DNA of 64,000 nucleotides from Linyphia triangularis (taxonomy: Eukaryota; Arthropoda; Arachnida; Araneae; Linyphiidae): NCBI GenBank assembly GCA_963978545.1, contig OZ021731.1:57089242-57153241 (forward strand). The letters are read 5' to 3'. The translations under genes were made by a program, and so were the position numbers. The notes under the pieces were generated by a model. The model saw only the letters and a list, made by a program, of their open reading frames with translations, was not told the origin of the DNA and did no database searches. Of this stretch, positions 50,101-58,870 are shown piece by piece (positions within the stretch are counted from its first letter, which is position 1; each line of letters starts with the position of its first letter).

Positions 50101-53100
50101 GTTTACTTTCATATTTTTAGTGGTATGCTTGTAATGTATAAAAATTTTGTATAATTATTTAAAAATTTTAAGGTTTATGTCATAGAATTGATGTTTTAAT
50201 TTATTTTACAGTGCAAACACCAGGATGCATAAAAATTACAGATTTTGGCTTAGCAAAGTTTTTGGATACTAATGAAGAAGAATACAAGGCAGAAGGGGGA
50301 AAGGTGTGTAAAGAATTCTATTTTTAAATAATGATAAAAATTAAGCTTTCTAATTGTAGAAACATTCCTATTTGATATCAAGTTTGAAGGTTAGTTGATT
50401 TATGAAGAAATTGAGAAAAAATTCGTTAAAAATTTGTTTTTTGTTAATTTTGAAAGATCTTGGAGATAATTTGATACCTGCATCCAATACATTCTTTGGG
50501 TTGTTTAAAAGTAATACTTTGTGAAAATTACATAAGCAATTAAAAGTATATAGTCAAAAAATTTAAATATGCTAATATTCTTGGTTTAATTTTTAAATTT
50601 TGTTTTCTTAAAATATTATTTATTATATTATAATTAGTTTCTCTATATTTACAGCATATTTACAATTTCAAATGCTAAAGTATATAAATAATTCGAGTGG
50701 ACAGTATTTTTTATTTTATTTTTTGTTCTTATATTTTTAGATGCCAATAAAGTGGTTAGCATTAGAGTGTATTCAACACAGAGTATTCACACACAAAAGT
50801 GATGTCTGGGCTTTTGGTAGGTCTACTTGCACATTAACTTTTTTTTTTTTTTTATTTTTTTAATTCAAGTTGTTTTATACAAATTTATTGATACACTGAT
50901 CTAATTTTTTAAATATATTAATTTAGGTGTTACTGTTTGGGAGTTGCTCACATATGGCTCTCGACCTTATGAGAACACACCTGCTCGTGAAGTCCCAGAT
51001 TTGCTGGAAAAAGGTGAACGATTGCCCCAGCCATCAATTTGTACAATTGATGTTTACATGCTGATGATAAAATGTAAGTTCTTTTATTAATATTAGTATT
51101 TCTAACACATCCAATTTCAAATGCCTTTCTTAATGTATTTGTTATTTTACTATGAAGTTGTATCAATTTGTACAACAATTTTTAAGTCCTTAATTGTATT
51201 AAATTAATCCTTTTATTGTATTAATTTCTAAAAAAAAATATTTAGGTTTAAGTTAATTACTTCTGTCGGGGAATTTAGGAAAAAAAAAATAGGTGGCAGG
51301 GGCATTATACTTTTTGGTCACTAAAAGCTTATTTTGAAAAAATTTTACTAAAAAATTCATAAACTTTAAATATCTTATATAAACTTTAAGCTATGTGTAC
51401 CACAGTTACAATGTTATGGTACATCCCATTTTCTGAAGTTTAAAAGTTGTTATTCATAGTTAGTGTTTGAAAATTATATAAAATTCTTTTAAACAGCATC
51501 CCTTTCTCCAAACTCATAGTTGGGTCTACCTTTGAGCTCTGTTGCAAAAAATTAACACTTTTATCTAGTTTACAAAACAATATTGTCTTGTATTTGTTAA
51601 TCAGTTCAAAACATTTGAAAAAAATATCATGTTGAATAAGTAATTTGCTTTGGTAATTTTAAAATGATTAAAGAACTTGGAACATACATAAGAAAGAGAA
51701 TATTTTACATAATTTGTAAAACTTATTATTTATATCGCTAAGCAAAATTCTGGACATAAAATAAGACACACTTTTCACCACTCATTATTCGATTCCAGGT
51801 TGGATGCTGGACGCTGAATCACGACCGACATTTAAAGAACTGGCTGACCAATTTTCTAAAATGGCTAGAGATCCAGGCCGGTTCCTGGTAGTCAAAGGCG
51901 ACAAGTTGCTTCAGCTTCCGTCCTACTCGGCCCACGACATTCGAGAGCTCATCAAAACAATCGGTATGACTGTTGATGCTCCTGGAGTTGTTATGGACGC
52001 TGAACAGTATCTTCATCCTAAACTGGATGATGAACAGAAAACTGAAACTGATTCAATTAGCAAGGTAGGTTGTTTTTTAATTAATTATATTGTGTTCATG
52101 CATAACTGGTTTATTTTGGGCTATGGGGTGATCAGAGAGTTGAGGAGAAAATGTTAAGAAATAAATAAAACTGAAAGACAATTAAAAGTGAGTTAATTTT
52201 GTCAAATTTCAAACATAATATGGTTAACTATAATAATGATATCTTGAGTATAGTGAATTTTGGAATCCTAAATGGATTATGTTGTTTATATTAAAGGCAT
52301 TTCAACCTACATTTCCTTCTTTTCATAGATAATGTTTTCCTTTGTACTCGCACACCTCATGGCTGTGTGGTTAGCGCTCTGGTCTCGCATGCCAAAGGTG
52401 CTGAGTTCAAATCCTGGATTAGGCATGGATATTCATTGTGGTTTGAAATCCATGTTGTAGTTGTGTATACCGGCCTGATTACCTGTCATTTTGCATAAAA
52501 ATTGGTTGTAGAGCATACAAACTAACCAACCACTATGCTCACTTACAAAATGTTCATGTTTAATCAAATCATAAATAATCATGTACTTTTTTGGATTTAT
52601 TTTATTTAACAGATAAGAAAAATTATGATTGCAGGAAAATACAAATTATTTTCCTGTGATGATTGTTATAGTACAATTAGAAAACAATACTTTATATTTG
52701 CAGCCTCCTCATGACAATAGAAGCACCCCTACAACCCCCATTGGTAATGGCCCTTACGTGCCAGAGCTGATGCCAGTGATGCCACTTCCTGGCAATTCCT
52801 CCATGTGGCATAATGGACAAGTGCTGCCAGACCAGCCACCACCTGTGCCACGATACTGCCCAGACCCTCTCAACAACGTTGGCATTGGTATCATGAAGAG
52901 TGAGTGTTTATTTTCTACAGCTTTTAATTTATATGTGGTCTATAAGTTATTAGTGATTTTTAATCATTATACTGCATAGTGAGTTGATATCTATGAAGCT
53001 AACATTTAACATATTGTTGTGGTAGATCCCTCATTTTTCTCATTCCCAGCATCTTCTCAAAGTGAAAGTAGTTAAGGTTTAAGTTCAATACCAGTTTTTG

Positions 53101-55608
53101 CTTGTATGCTCATGGCACACTGAAGTTATTGTTGTAGACCACCTCCTTGATGTTTCCCATATGCATGTTTTAAGAATAATTTTGACACTTTGGTTGTTGT
53201 GACATATCTGCTTAAAAAAGTCGCTGTGATCTATTCATCCAACTTCAAAGCAGTACTTGCGGAAGAAAGTTACTTTATTTTGCCCTGAAAAAGTTATGCT
53301 TCAGGGACAGCTTTTAATATAACATGATTGTATATTTGAATAGTTTACATACAAACTGAGCCAGATCTATTTTAGAAAATATCTTCTATTTTATCTATTT
53401 TAGTAACATATTTATTTTTATACTCCCACTTTATTTGAAAATATTTTTCTGAAAATAAGGGTATTATTACGATAATTCAAAATAGTGAAAAGATTTCCGA
53501 CATTTTCTGACCTGTATCTGGGCCATTTTGAATGCCTATTTTCCATTTTATGTCTCTCTTATGTTTGATGGCAGTATTTTCTAAAAGTGTTCAATTGATT
53601 CATTCTTATTATTGTATTTGATGAAAGAGTTAAATTTTGTTTTGTGCTGAATAAACTATGGCTGTCATTTTTTAAAATCTGACAAAAATTAGAAGTGAGG
53701 ACTCATTTAGGTTTTTATAAATACAAAATAAATATCTTTCTTATATTTATCAATTTTGATACTTCAATGTTGTGTGACAATCTTAACACTCTTGTGATTA
53801 ATTTTAGATGACATGTATAAATATGAACCCAGTGACAAGTACTTAAGTCAGCCTCCACTTCCTGTCGATGAAGAGGATTATTTAATGCCAGCGTCCTGCT
53901 CCAGGGGACCATCAGTGCGATACATGGATCTTATTGGAGACACAACCCACTTACCTGGTATTTAATTTCTACTTAATTTCTAAATAACTAAATATTGGAA
54001 AAATGAATTTATTATTCAACTTTAGACATACTTAAACTGTAACAAAAAATTTTATGCTAGTTCAATGGACATTTCCCGTATTTTTTAAAAACGAGGTGAA
54101 ATTAGTTTATAGATTCCAAATATTCAAACAATATCTTTAAAAAAATTAATTATTTAAATATTTAGAAAAGAAATTGCTCAGTAACCCTGTTCGATTGCAG
54201 TCAAATCAAAACGATCTGCTGTAGCTGTGACGTCAAAACATCCTTCTGTTTCTATGGTTAATGTGAGGTTTCTGCCAAATTTGTGTGTGTGTGTTTGGTA
54301 GACAACTGATGATCCTTACCGAATTCTGGATTCAAATCCCTTACCGGTTAGCATGGTTTGCGAGAAACTTTCAAAACTGGTTTCCGCTGCTGCATTTCAA
54401 GCCATGTTGTTTCAGATGAAGTGACATTGAATTCGAGTTGAATGTGTCGTTTTTCCTGCCAACATCAAACAATCGAACTTAGGTTGCAAATTAAAAAAAA
54501 AAAAAAAAGCGTATGGAGCAGAATTTTTGTGTTTATGGCCTTTTTGATACATTTAGAATTGAATAAAGATTTTTTTTTTTTTTGAAATGCAGGAAATGTT
54601 CATTAGAATATTTTTAAAATTTGTAATTTATACTGTTAAGAAGGATCATCAATTTGGTTTTTCCTCTGACTAAAGCTTTATTTCTTTGACTACAGTATCT
54701 GCAAAAGTATTGCTATGAACTGTTATACCAGATATAATAATAGTTATAAACGATTATTAATAAAATTTGAAAGAAAACTAATCAATGTTTTTTTTTATTG
54801 CTAATTTTCAAAAAGTTTTTCTAAGCTAGCTTGAAACTTTTTAAAATGCAATAAAAAACTCAGTTGTATTTCCTTCAAATTTTATTATAATTTTTTATTA
54901 TTTCTGGTTGTACCTTGCATAAAAATTAATTTGTTTAAAAACAACACTTCAACTGATGTTGTGGCCAAAAAATGAAATTTTTTTTATTGAAGTTGGTCCG
55001 TATCTGAAATTGATGACAGCGAAAACGAAGTGGTTAATGATAAAATTCCCAAGGACCAGTTATTTGAAGTATTAGATTAGATTTGAAGCACTACGATTAA
55101 AGGACTATGATAAAGGGACTGTATTAGAATTGAAAATAATTGGAATTAAAAAATAGGAGAAAAGTTTAGTTAGAAATCATAACTATTAAAACAGCTAACC
55201 TTAAAACAAATGCTTTTCGAAACCATATAAAGTTTTATACGATTTTTCTTAGTTTATTCCATTTAAATATTTTATTTTATTTTGTGTTTGAGTAATGATA
55301 TGTTCTAAAGTCCGGAATTTTCCGAAATCCTCTACTGTACTAATTTAACTGTCCTCTTTCCAGAAACGGTTGACGTACGTCCTATAAGCTATTACCACTA
55401 CATCCCCGATTTCATTCCGGTGCGGCGGCGTGCCATGGACAATTTAGAGTATCACATGATGAATAACGAAACTAGTGCCAATATTAACCAACAGTTGCCA
55501 CCATTCCAGAGGTTGCCAAGTATGAGCAACGAGGAAGAGACTGATTATGTCAGCACAAAACGCGAACTGCTACCATTGACTCACCATCGCAGTGAAACAA
55601 CAGTGTAA
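38023..55608 (+). CDS. Egfr: Epidermal growth factor receptor (ErbB-family receptor tyrosine kinase), 29 coding exons
   Basis: A single-pass plasma-membrane receptor that binds EGF-like ligands, dimerises and autophosphorylates to drive Ras/MAPK signalling (family knowledge). Coding exons read from splice sites: 38023-38119, 38743-38867, 39212-39422, 40103-40240, 40811-40998, 41544-41685, 42218-42319, 42458-42581, 43022-43189, 43277-43476, 44214-44346, 44773-44842, 45078-45202, 45690-45777, 45922-46023, 46521-46772, 47535-47647, 47989-48124, 48671-48811, 48940-49038, 49723-49908, 50028-50091, 50212-50303, 50741-50816, 50927-51073, 51799-52064, 52704-52899, 53808-53957, 55364-55608. All introns are GT-AG and all phases join, giving 4176 nt and 1391 residues with no internal stop. 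Order: signal peptide 1-21, L1 32-190, furin-like 191-345, L2 346-500, Cys-rich 501-790, membrane span 798-821, kinase about 869-1136, tail to 1391. The start is the first ATG in frame with the signal peptide. Family assignment is very secure; a few exon edges, notably exon 27, could have alternatives. Confidence 0.96.
38120..38742. other. EGFR intron 1
   Basis: This 623-bp intron contains words such as GAAATATCAGGAAAA and, near 38560-38595, TTTCCCTTCTGGACATCCTG. The latter is the approximate reverse complement of the TCTAGACATCTGGAAA type found at 23,880-24,040, so a copy of that dispersed repeat may lie here, degraded. No coding sequence. Confidence 0.5.
38743..40240 (+). CDS. Egfr: EGFR exons 2-4: ligand-binding domain L1
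   Basis: The exons are 38743-38867, 39212-39422 and 40103-40240, covering residues 33-190. They encode the right-handed beta-helix L1 domain, which with L2 forms the ligand site in ErbB receptors. The start is the highly conserved motif [20 protein letters not shown], followed by [14 protein letters not shown] and a leucine-rich pattern (NLMIIRG, LELPALR). The signature [17 protein letters not shown] closes the domain. Exon 4 ends in phase 1 at the cysteine that opens the furin-like domain. Confidence 0.95.
39423..40810. other. EGFR introns 3 and 4 (flanking exon 4)
   Basis: Intron 3 (39423-40102) has a short two-copy repeat near 39633-39685 (TTGCAGTAATTAAAACCATTT and TTGCAGCAGTCAAAACCATTT). 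Intron 4 is 40241-40810. Nothing coding was seen in either. Confidence 0.7.
40811..42319 (+). CDS. Egfr: EGFR exons 5-7: furin-like cysteine-rich domain II
   Basis: The exons are 40811-40998, 41544-41685 and 42218-42319, covering residues 191-334. They encode a dense cysteine pattern ([47 protein letters not shown]) and the stretch with [20 protein letters not shown], which matches the dimerisation-arm region of ErbB domain II (family knowledge). In active ErbB dimers this arm contacts the partner receptor. Exon 7 ends at CDGPCPK, just before L2. Confidence 0.95.
40999..41543. other. EGFR intron 5, with 24-bp minisatellite
   Basis: This 545-bp GT-AG intron is dominated by a tandem array (41062-41273). 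No ORF runs through it, because the repeat unit carries stops in the sampled frames. The remainder is ordinary AT-rich intron with a T-rich acceptor tract. Confidence 0.85.
41062..41273. repeat. 24-bp tandem repeat (minisatellite), 8 full units plus a partial one
   Basis: Units start at 41062 and every 24 bases after that (41062, 41086, 41110, 41134, 41158, 41182, 41206, 41230), with a partial unit from 41254. The core reads CTTTTAGATGTATTTGAGTA followed by ACAA. Units differ by substitutions, but I find no insertion or deletion across 192 bp. Two unit types are visible: a GTATTTGAGTAACAA type and a TTATTGACCATCAA type. Confidence 0.9.
42458..43476 (+). CDS. Egfr: EGFR exons 8-10: ligand-binding domain L2
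   Basis: The exons are 42458-42581, 43022-43189 and 43277-43476, covering residues 335-498. The region starts with the conserved [20 protein letters not shown] and continues with [27 protein letters not shown] and the beta-helix repeat ending [12 protein letters not shown]. This is receptor L domain 2, the second half of the ligand cleft. Intron 9 is only 87 bp. The exon joins are phase 2, 2 and 1, and the frame stays open throughout. Confidence 0.95.
43477..44213. other. EGFR intron 10
   Basis: 737 bp of AT-rich sequence with T runs. I see no exon, repeat family or RNA gene in it. Confidence 0.7.
44214..47647 (+). CDS. Egfr: EGFR exons 11-17: second cysteine-rich region, with an extended invertebrate-type section
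   Basis: The exons are 44214-44346, 44773-44842, 45078-45202, 45690-45777, 45922-46023, 46521-46772 and 47535-47647, covering residues 499-792. The region begins with the ErbB signature [21 protein letters not shown]. Repeated Cys modules follow, and exon 16 alone encodes 14 cysteines in 84 residues. The extracellular part is about 790 residues, longer than the roughly 645 of human EGFR. The surplus lies next to the membrane, as in insect EGFRs that carry an additional Cys-rich subdomain V (family knowledge). It ends at AIAYHG, just before the membrane exon. Confidence 0.93.
46773..47534. other. EGFR intron 16
   Basis: 762 bp of AT-rich sequence. No coding potential or recognisable repeat seen. 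Confidence 0.7.
47989..48124 (+). CDS. Egfr: EGFR exon 18: transmembrane segment and juxtamembrane start
   Basis: This exon encodes acidic residues (IDEEH), then a hydrophobic stretch of about 24 residues (about 798-821, with small residues AxxxG and GxxxG-like spacing), then the basic stop-transfer sequence QRVKTKE and a Met-rich juxtamembrane start. An acceptor AG 22 bases upstream (47965-47966) would bring in an immediate in-frame stop, so the acceptor at 47987-47988 is the correct one. Confidence 0.94.
48311..48350. repeat. 40-bp AT palindrome in EGFR intron 18
   Basis: Positions 48318-48343 form a perfect 26-bp palindrome centred between 48330 and 48331. It extends to 48311-48350 with a single mismatched pair. 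It consists almost entirely of A and T and lies in the intron between the membrane exon and the first kinase exon. Confidence 0.85.
48671..51073 (+). CDS. Egfr: EGFR exons 19-25: tyrosine kinase domain
   Basis: The exons are 48671-48811, 48940-49038, 49723-49908, 50028-50091, 50212-50303, 50741-50816 and 50927-51073. Visible kinase elements: glycine loop GYGAFG (876-881), ATP-binding VAIK lysine (K902), alpha-C glutamate (E919 in EEAYFMAS), a threonine at the gatekeeper position (T947 in LVTQLMP), catalytic loop HRDLALRN (D994), DFG (1012-1014), activation loop with a single tyrosine before AEGGK, and PIKWLALE. All catalytic residues are present, so an active kinase is expected. The catalytic loop reads HRDLALRN where most receptor kinases have [23 protein letters not shown] follows in exons 25-26. 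Confidence 0.97.
49039..49722. other. EGFR intron 20 (inside the kinase domain)
   Basis: 684 bp. It has two open stretches of about 70 codons (49158-49376 and 49309-49515) with low-complexity composition (Phe/Leu/Ile/Lys-rich), no splice partner in phase 0 and no kinase similarity. I treat them as chance openings. Confidence 0.7.
51074..51798. other. EGFR intron 25
   Basis: 725 bp of AT-rich sequence. No exon or repeat recognised. Confidence 0.7.
51799..52064 (+). CDS. Egfr: EGFR exon 26: end of kinase domain and start of tail
   Basis: This exon encodes [15 protein letters not shown], the last helix of the kinase, then [17 protein letters not shown] and DAEQYLHPK. The latter aligns with the human DADEYLIPQ tail site (Y992 in mature numbering), giving Y1177 here as a likely autophosphorylation site by homology. 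The exon ends in phase 0 at a GTAGGT donor. Confidence 0.95.
52065..52703. other. EGFR intron 26, containing a tRNA-derived SINE
   Basis: This 639-bp GT-AG intron holds a SINE from about 52350. Near its 3' end is a second AG (TGATTGCAG ending 52634) that could serve as an alternative acceptor in the same frame. Confidence 0.75.
52350..52560 (+). mobile_element. tRNA-derived SINE (insertion in EGFR intron 26)
   Basis: An A-box-like sequence TGGTTAGCGCTC (52368-52379) and a B-box GAGTTCAAATCC (52403-52414) lie 35 bases apart, the internal RNA polymerase III promoter layout of a tRNA head. A non-tRNA body follows, to about 52560. The head is not an intact tRNA: I cannot fold a full acceptor stem. 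Both ends are approximate because no target-site duplication was identified. Confidence 0.65.
52704..55608 (+). CDS. Egfr: EGFR exons 27-29: C-terminal signalling tail
   Basis: The exons are 52704-52899, 53808-53957 and 55364-55608 (stop TAA 55606-55608). Exon 27 is proline-rich and contains [11 protein letters not shown], an SH3-ligand-like stretch. Exon 28 has EEDYLMP (Y1285) and RYMDLIGD (Y1299). Exon 29 has MDNLEYHMM (Y1340, an NxxY PTB-type site resembling the Shc site of vertebrate EGFRs) and TDYVST near the end. These are docking-type tyrosines by motif; adaptor identities are inference. The protein ends in TTV, a possible class I PDZ ligand. Exon 27 has an alternative in-frame acceptor upstream (see findings). 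Confidence 0.92.
52900..53807. other. EGFR intron 27
   Basis: 908 bp between the proline-rich exon and the EEDYLMP exon. No coding exon, SINE promoter boxes or tandem repeat seen. Confidence 0.7.
53958..55363. other. EGFR intron 28 (longest intron)
   Basis: This 1406-bp GT-AG intron is AT-rich with A and T runs and a possible SINE relic at 54290-54480. No coding exon was seen inside. Its acceptor tract TTTAACTGTCCTCTTTCCAG is strong. Confidence 0.8.
54290..54480 (+). mobile_element. Possible degraded tRNA-derived SINE in EGFR intron 28
   Basis: A B-box-like GGATTCAAATCCC (about 54331-54343) is preceded by a weak A-box-like TTTGGTAGACAAC. About 130 bp of moderately GC-richer sequence follows, ending near an A run at about 54492-54508. 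The order resembles the SINE in intron 26, but the sequences are not obviously the same family. Confidence 0.35.
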
Positions 55609-58010
55609 CATAGCGACTCCCAATAGTTTTATGTTTTGTTATGGTTCTACAAGTATGGCAACAAAGCAATCTAATCAAATTTCAACTGTTACAAGAAAGA
55701 TAATGGTTCTCTGCCACCCAAGTGCCTCAATTTGCAGATGTCCGAAGAAAAGCAGTTGGATTTGAAAATAGAGGTGCCAGTTTTTTCGTTGAAGTTCCTT
55801 ATGAAAATAGGTCATTCCGTTGAGAAGAAACAGGACATTTGTTGCTGTGTGAAACCCAAAGGACCAGTCAATAATTTTTGAACATTTTTACAGTTATTTT
55901 TATAAAATGTTTTTACTGCCACCTGTGTGGATACATATTTTTATAGTGATGGGACTACTATTTTATGTACATATGCCACGAAGAATTATATTTTTGTAGA
56001 TAGTTTAGAAAAACAGATTGGTGCTCTTTTGCGTTCCAATCGGACTTGTATAAATTTCCGAGCGAAAATTTTCCAGTAGATGCCAAAATTGTGCCTTAAC
56101 CTAATGTGGGAGCACGTGGATTATGATAAATTTGTACGTGGAAACTTACTGTGCAGCTTACTTTTCATACTACTTTCATTATGACAAATCTTGCCATATA
56201 GTAATGCATATTTCATTTGGACACCAAAAAAGGATTTGCATATCTTGTGGAAATCACAAGTTGCCTTGCATGTGCATTTATGCTCAAGAATATTGTTATT
56301 GCCCTTGGTGGAAAATCATGTCATATGTTAAGATATCATTGACTATGGAATTGTTAATATACCATGGATGTTGGGACTACATTATTTAAAATGAAATGGA
56401 AGACTGTTTTCTGTTGATCAATGTGATTACTGCACTGGTTATATATCACTCTTTCAAAGGAGGTTGGATGTTGTGTTCTTGAACTGTTTTTATTTAAACA
56501 TGAATTATTGAAACTGGGTAGCTAAAGGTGAGTTGTAGCTACAGCTTGAGTGCCATATGGCTGTTATATGTGCTGTTTTTAGTCATTGTTTTTATGCCCT
56601 AGCAATTTGTTTTGTGTGCAGTGATTTTCAGTTCTACTCTTTATAACAGCTGTACTTTTTTATTCTTGGTTTGAAGAGATGCAGCCATGTAAAATCTATT
56701 CTTTAAAATGAAAATAAATGGACAGTATGGAAAAAATTGGGATTGTCTGAGAAAATGAAAATAGCTTTAAAAAGTTTGATAAGTTTAAAACCTAACTTAC
56801 TCTCATTGAGATAACTTTTTTGTTAGAAATAATTACTACAAATAAACAGTTTTACGAAGTAAAGCATATTAATTTTTATATATACCTCAATTTATTGGGT
56901 GTCGGGACAAATACCACGGGTTAAATACCACAACATTAATAGGTGTCGGGGGGGGGGGGGGGCGAGAGAATATTACTGTAAACCAGGTTTTCAAAAAAAA
57001 AAAAAAAAAAAAATTCAAATGGTAAGTTGGATACATTATTTCTGTTTTAGTGTGATTGGAGAGACCCCCCAATATTTTCTTTTAGTCATCAATGACAGCA
57101 ATATCAAAATTTTTGGCAGTTTGTTCCCATTTGTGGTGCTTTTTGGCGTGTAATTGCCTAATGGTTTCTTGAATACATCTCCCCATTTCCAGATAGTTAT
57201 AAATGATATGTGTTTATATTTCATAACAACTAAATCAGAATGCAGTTGGAGTTCTTGAGGTTTAGCCATATGTAGAAATAACATGAAAATATTCAATCAA
57301 AACCATGTACATCTTATAATTTAAAAATAAATATTTTTTCCTTTAGATATCAAAATATGATTAACTTAGGGTTAAAATAATTATTTTTTTAAAATGTGAT
57401 CTGTCATAATTTTTATCCATTCATTTCAAAAGCTGAAATCATCATCATTTATCAAAAGGGTTATCATGTCTTGCCATTTGAATAGTTTGTAATTGATTGT
57501 TCAAAGTAACGAGATTGGCATTCGGGTGCTTTTTTTTTTTTAAATTTATATATGTGGCAATCTGTTAAATGTGATACGTTTTTACAATCGGGTCATCAAT
57601 TTTGTGATTTTCCACTCGCTTGTGAATATGTTTCCAGCCTTTTGATCCAGCATAGATGAAATGTTTTTAAAATGTTGTTTGTTAAAATAGTTGTTTTTCT
57701 TGTTAAGTGAAAGGTAAACTTTTATTACAAATACACTTGTTCTAGATTTTAATGGATTTGAAATTTTTTTACTGCACTTGTTTTGCCATTTTAGAATACT
57801 TTTTGTAAATTATTGTACATTCCTTTATCGAAGTCGAGTTGGTAGTCTATTGTTTAAGAAAATAAATCTTTTCTGTTGCTGCTGAGTATACAAGCAAGCA
57901 TATTTTTATTGGTTTGTGTAAAAATGTACAAAATCGTTTTGAAAGTGTTTTTAGATGCAGTATTAATGTTGCAATAAATATTTCATAAAATAAAAATGGT
58001 TTGTCGTATT
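55609..58010 (+). other. Egfr: EGFR 3' UTR and polyadenylation region (3' end approximate)
   Basis: No coding gene is seen after the stop codon. AATAAA hexamers occur at 56713-56718, 56841-56846, 57861-57866 and 57973-57978. The last two sit in a T/G-rich context and are the best candidates for the distal 3' end. Between them lies a 15-bp G run (56948-56962) followed by a 21-bp A run (56993-57013), which may be a repeat insertion. Short ORFs here look random. Which hexamers are used needs transcript data. Confidence 0.5.
57861..57866 (+). terminator. Candidate EGFR polyadenylation signal AATAAA
   Basis: The canonical hexamer AATAAA sits after GTTTAAGA and is followed by a TCTTTTCTGTTGCTGCTG stretch, a plausible U/GU-rich downstream element. 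A second hexamer lies at 57973-57978. Assigning either to EGFR is inference from position alone. Confidence 0.4.
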
Positions 58011-58304
58011 CTTTATTACATATACTTATGCATCTATTTTCTAAAATAGCTTTATGTCTATACTACTTTTACTTAAACCCAAAATAACTTATTCATACCG
58101 CAGAGTATAATCAAGACTTGCAATTAATTCTTAAATGAACAATGATCCTATGCAAAGGAAAAGAAGACCCTGTATTTCAAAATAATGAAACCCATTCAGA
58201 CTGCTGCAGCAAATTCTTACAACATTCTTATTTTTTCCATCATTTCTTTTAATAATTCTCTAATTAATTATTTTTTTATTATTAACATATTTATTAGCAA
58301 ATAA

Positions 58305-58549
58305 ATTAGAACAAATAATGGTTCATGATTTTAAAAAAGAGTCCAGTGTATTAAATGCAACACCCTGGGTGACGACAGGAGGACCATTCCCAAAGCATGC
58401 GTGTAATGAAAATTGAGTTAGGAAAGGAATACTGGATCATGTATATCAGAGTGTACGAGGTTGTAATTTTGGCTGTTTGCATCCATAAAAATGTGTACGA
58501 AAAACCACTAGAGGAATTAAAGAGGGTGTGGAAAACACGAAGAAATTAA
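58305..58549 (+). pseudogene. Decayed tandem copy of the RelE/ParE-like ORF
   Basis: This aligns along its length with about 58955-59209 of the intact ORF. Shared words include GCAACACCC, GTGACGACAGGAGG, ATTCCCAAAG, TGTAATGAAAATTGAGTTAG and CTAGAGGAATTAAAGAGGG-like sequence. Two one-base deletions, around 58385 and 58394, shift the frame and bring in a TGA at 58414-58416. The 5' third is not recognisable. The conserved CHRKN is altered to CIHKN in the decayed frame. The 3' flank (AAAGGTAGCAAG) is also shared, which suggests a DNA-level duplication, not retroposition. Confidence 0.75.
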
Positions 58550-58614
58550 AGGTAGCAAGAATTGGGGGGAAAAAAAGCTCCAGTGTGTGATTTTTAATTT
58601 TTTTTTTTTTTTAG

Positions 58615-58621
58615 TATAAAT
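58615..58621 (+). promoter_or_regulatory. TATA-like element upstream of the RelE/ParE-like ORF
   Basis: TATAAAT follows a long T run and sits 250 bp before the ATG. Placement is plausible for a promoter with a 5' UTR of about 220 nt, but such words are common in AT-rich DNA. Confidence 0.2.
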
Positions 58622-58870
58622 ACAACACACAATCCGTGGTCAATTTACATGATGCCCTGACTTTGACGTGGATGAACCTCTCACTGCTTGCTCTTCCCTT
58701 GAAAAAAGATACTCTGGGAATTCGTTGACTTAAACTGACGGACCCCTTGCCGCCGACTGGAATTATCATATTGCCAGGGACTTTGAAAATTTTCATTTGT
58801 GTTTTATATTTCCATCCATACTTTGGACCACTTCATCGGACCTGTTGGAACGAGACAATAAAAAGTGACC

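Noticed and set aside
56887..57296. Short ORFs on both strands in the presumed EGFR 3' UTR
   Set aside because: They run through G15 and A21 homopolymers and encode low-complexity peptides.
58865..58870. GTG start two codons before the RelE/ParE-like ATG
   Set aside because: Eukaryotic initiation would use the ATG at 58871; an in-frame stop lies at 58859-58861.
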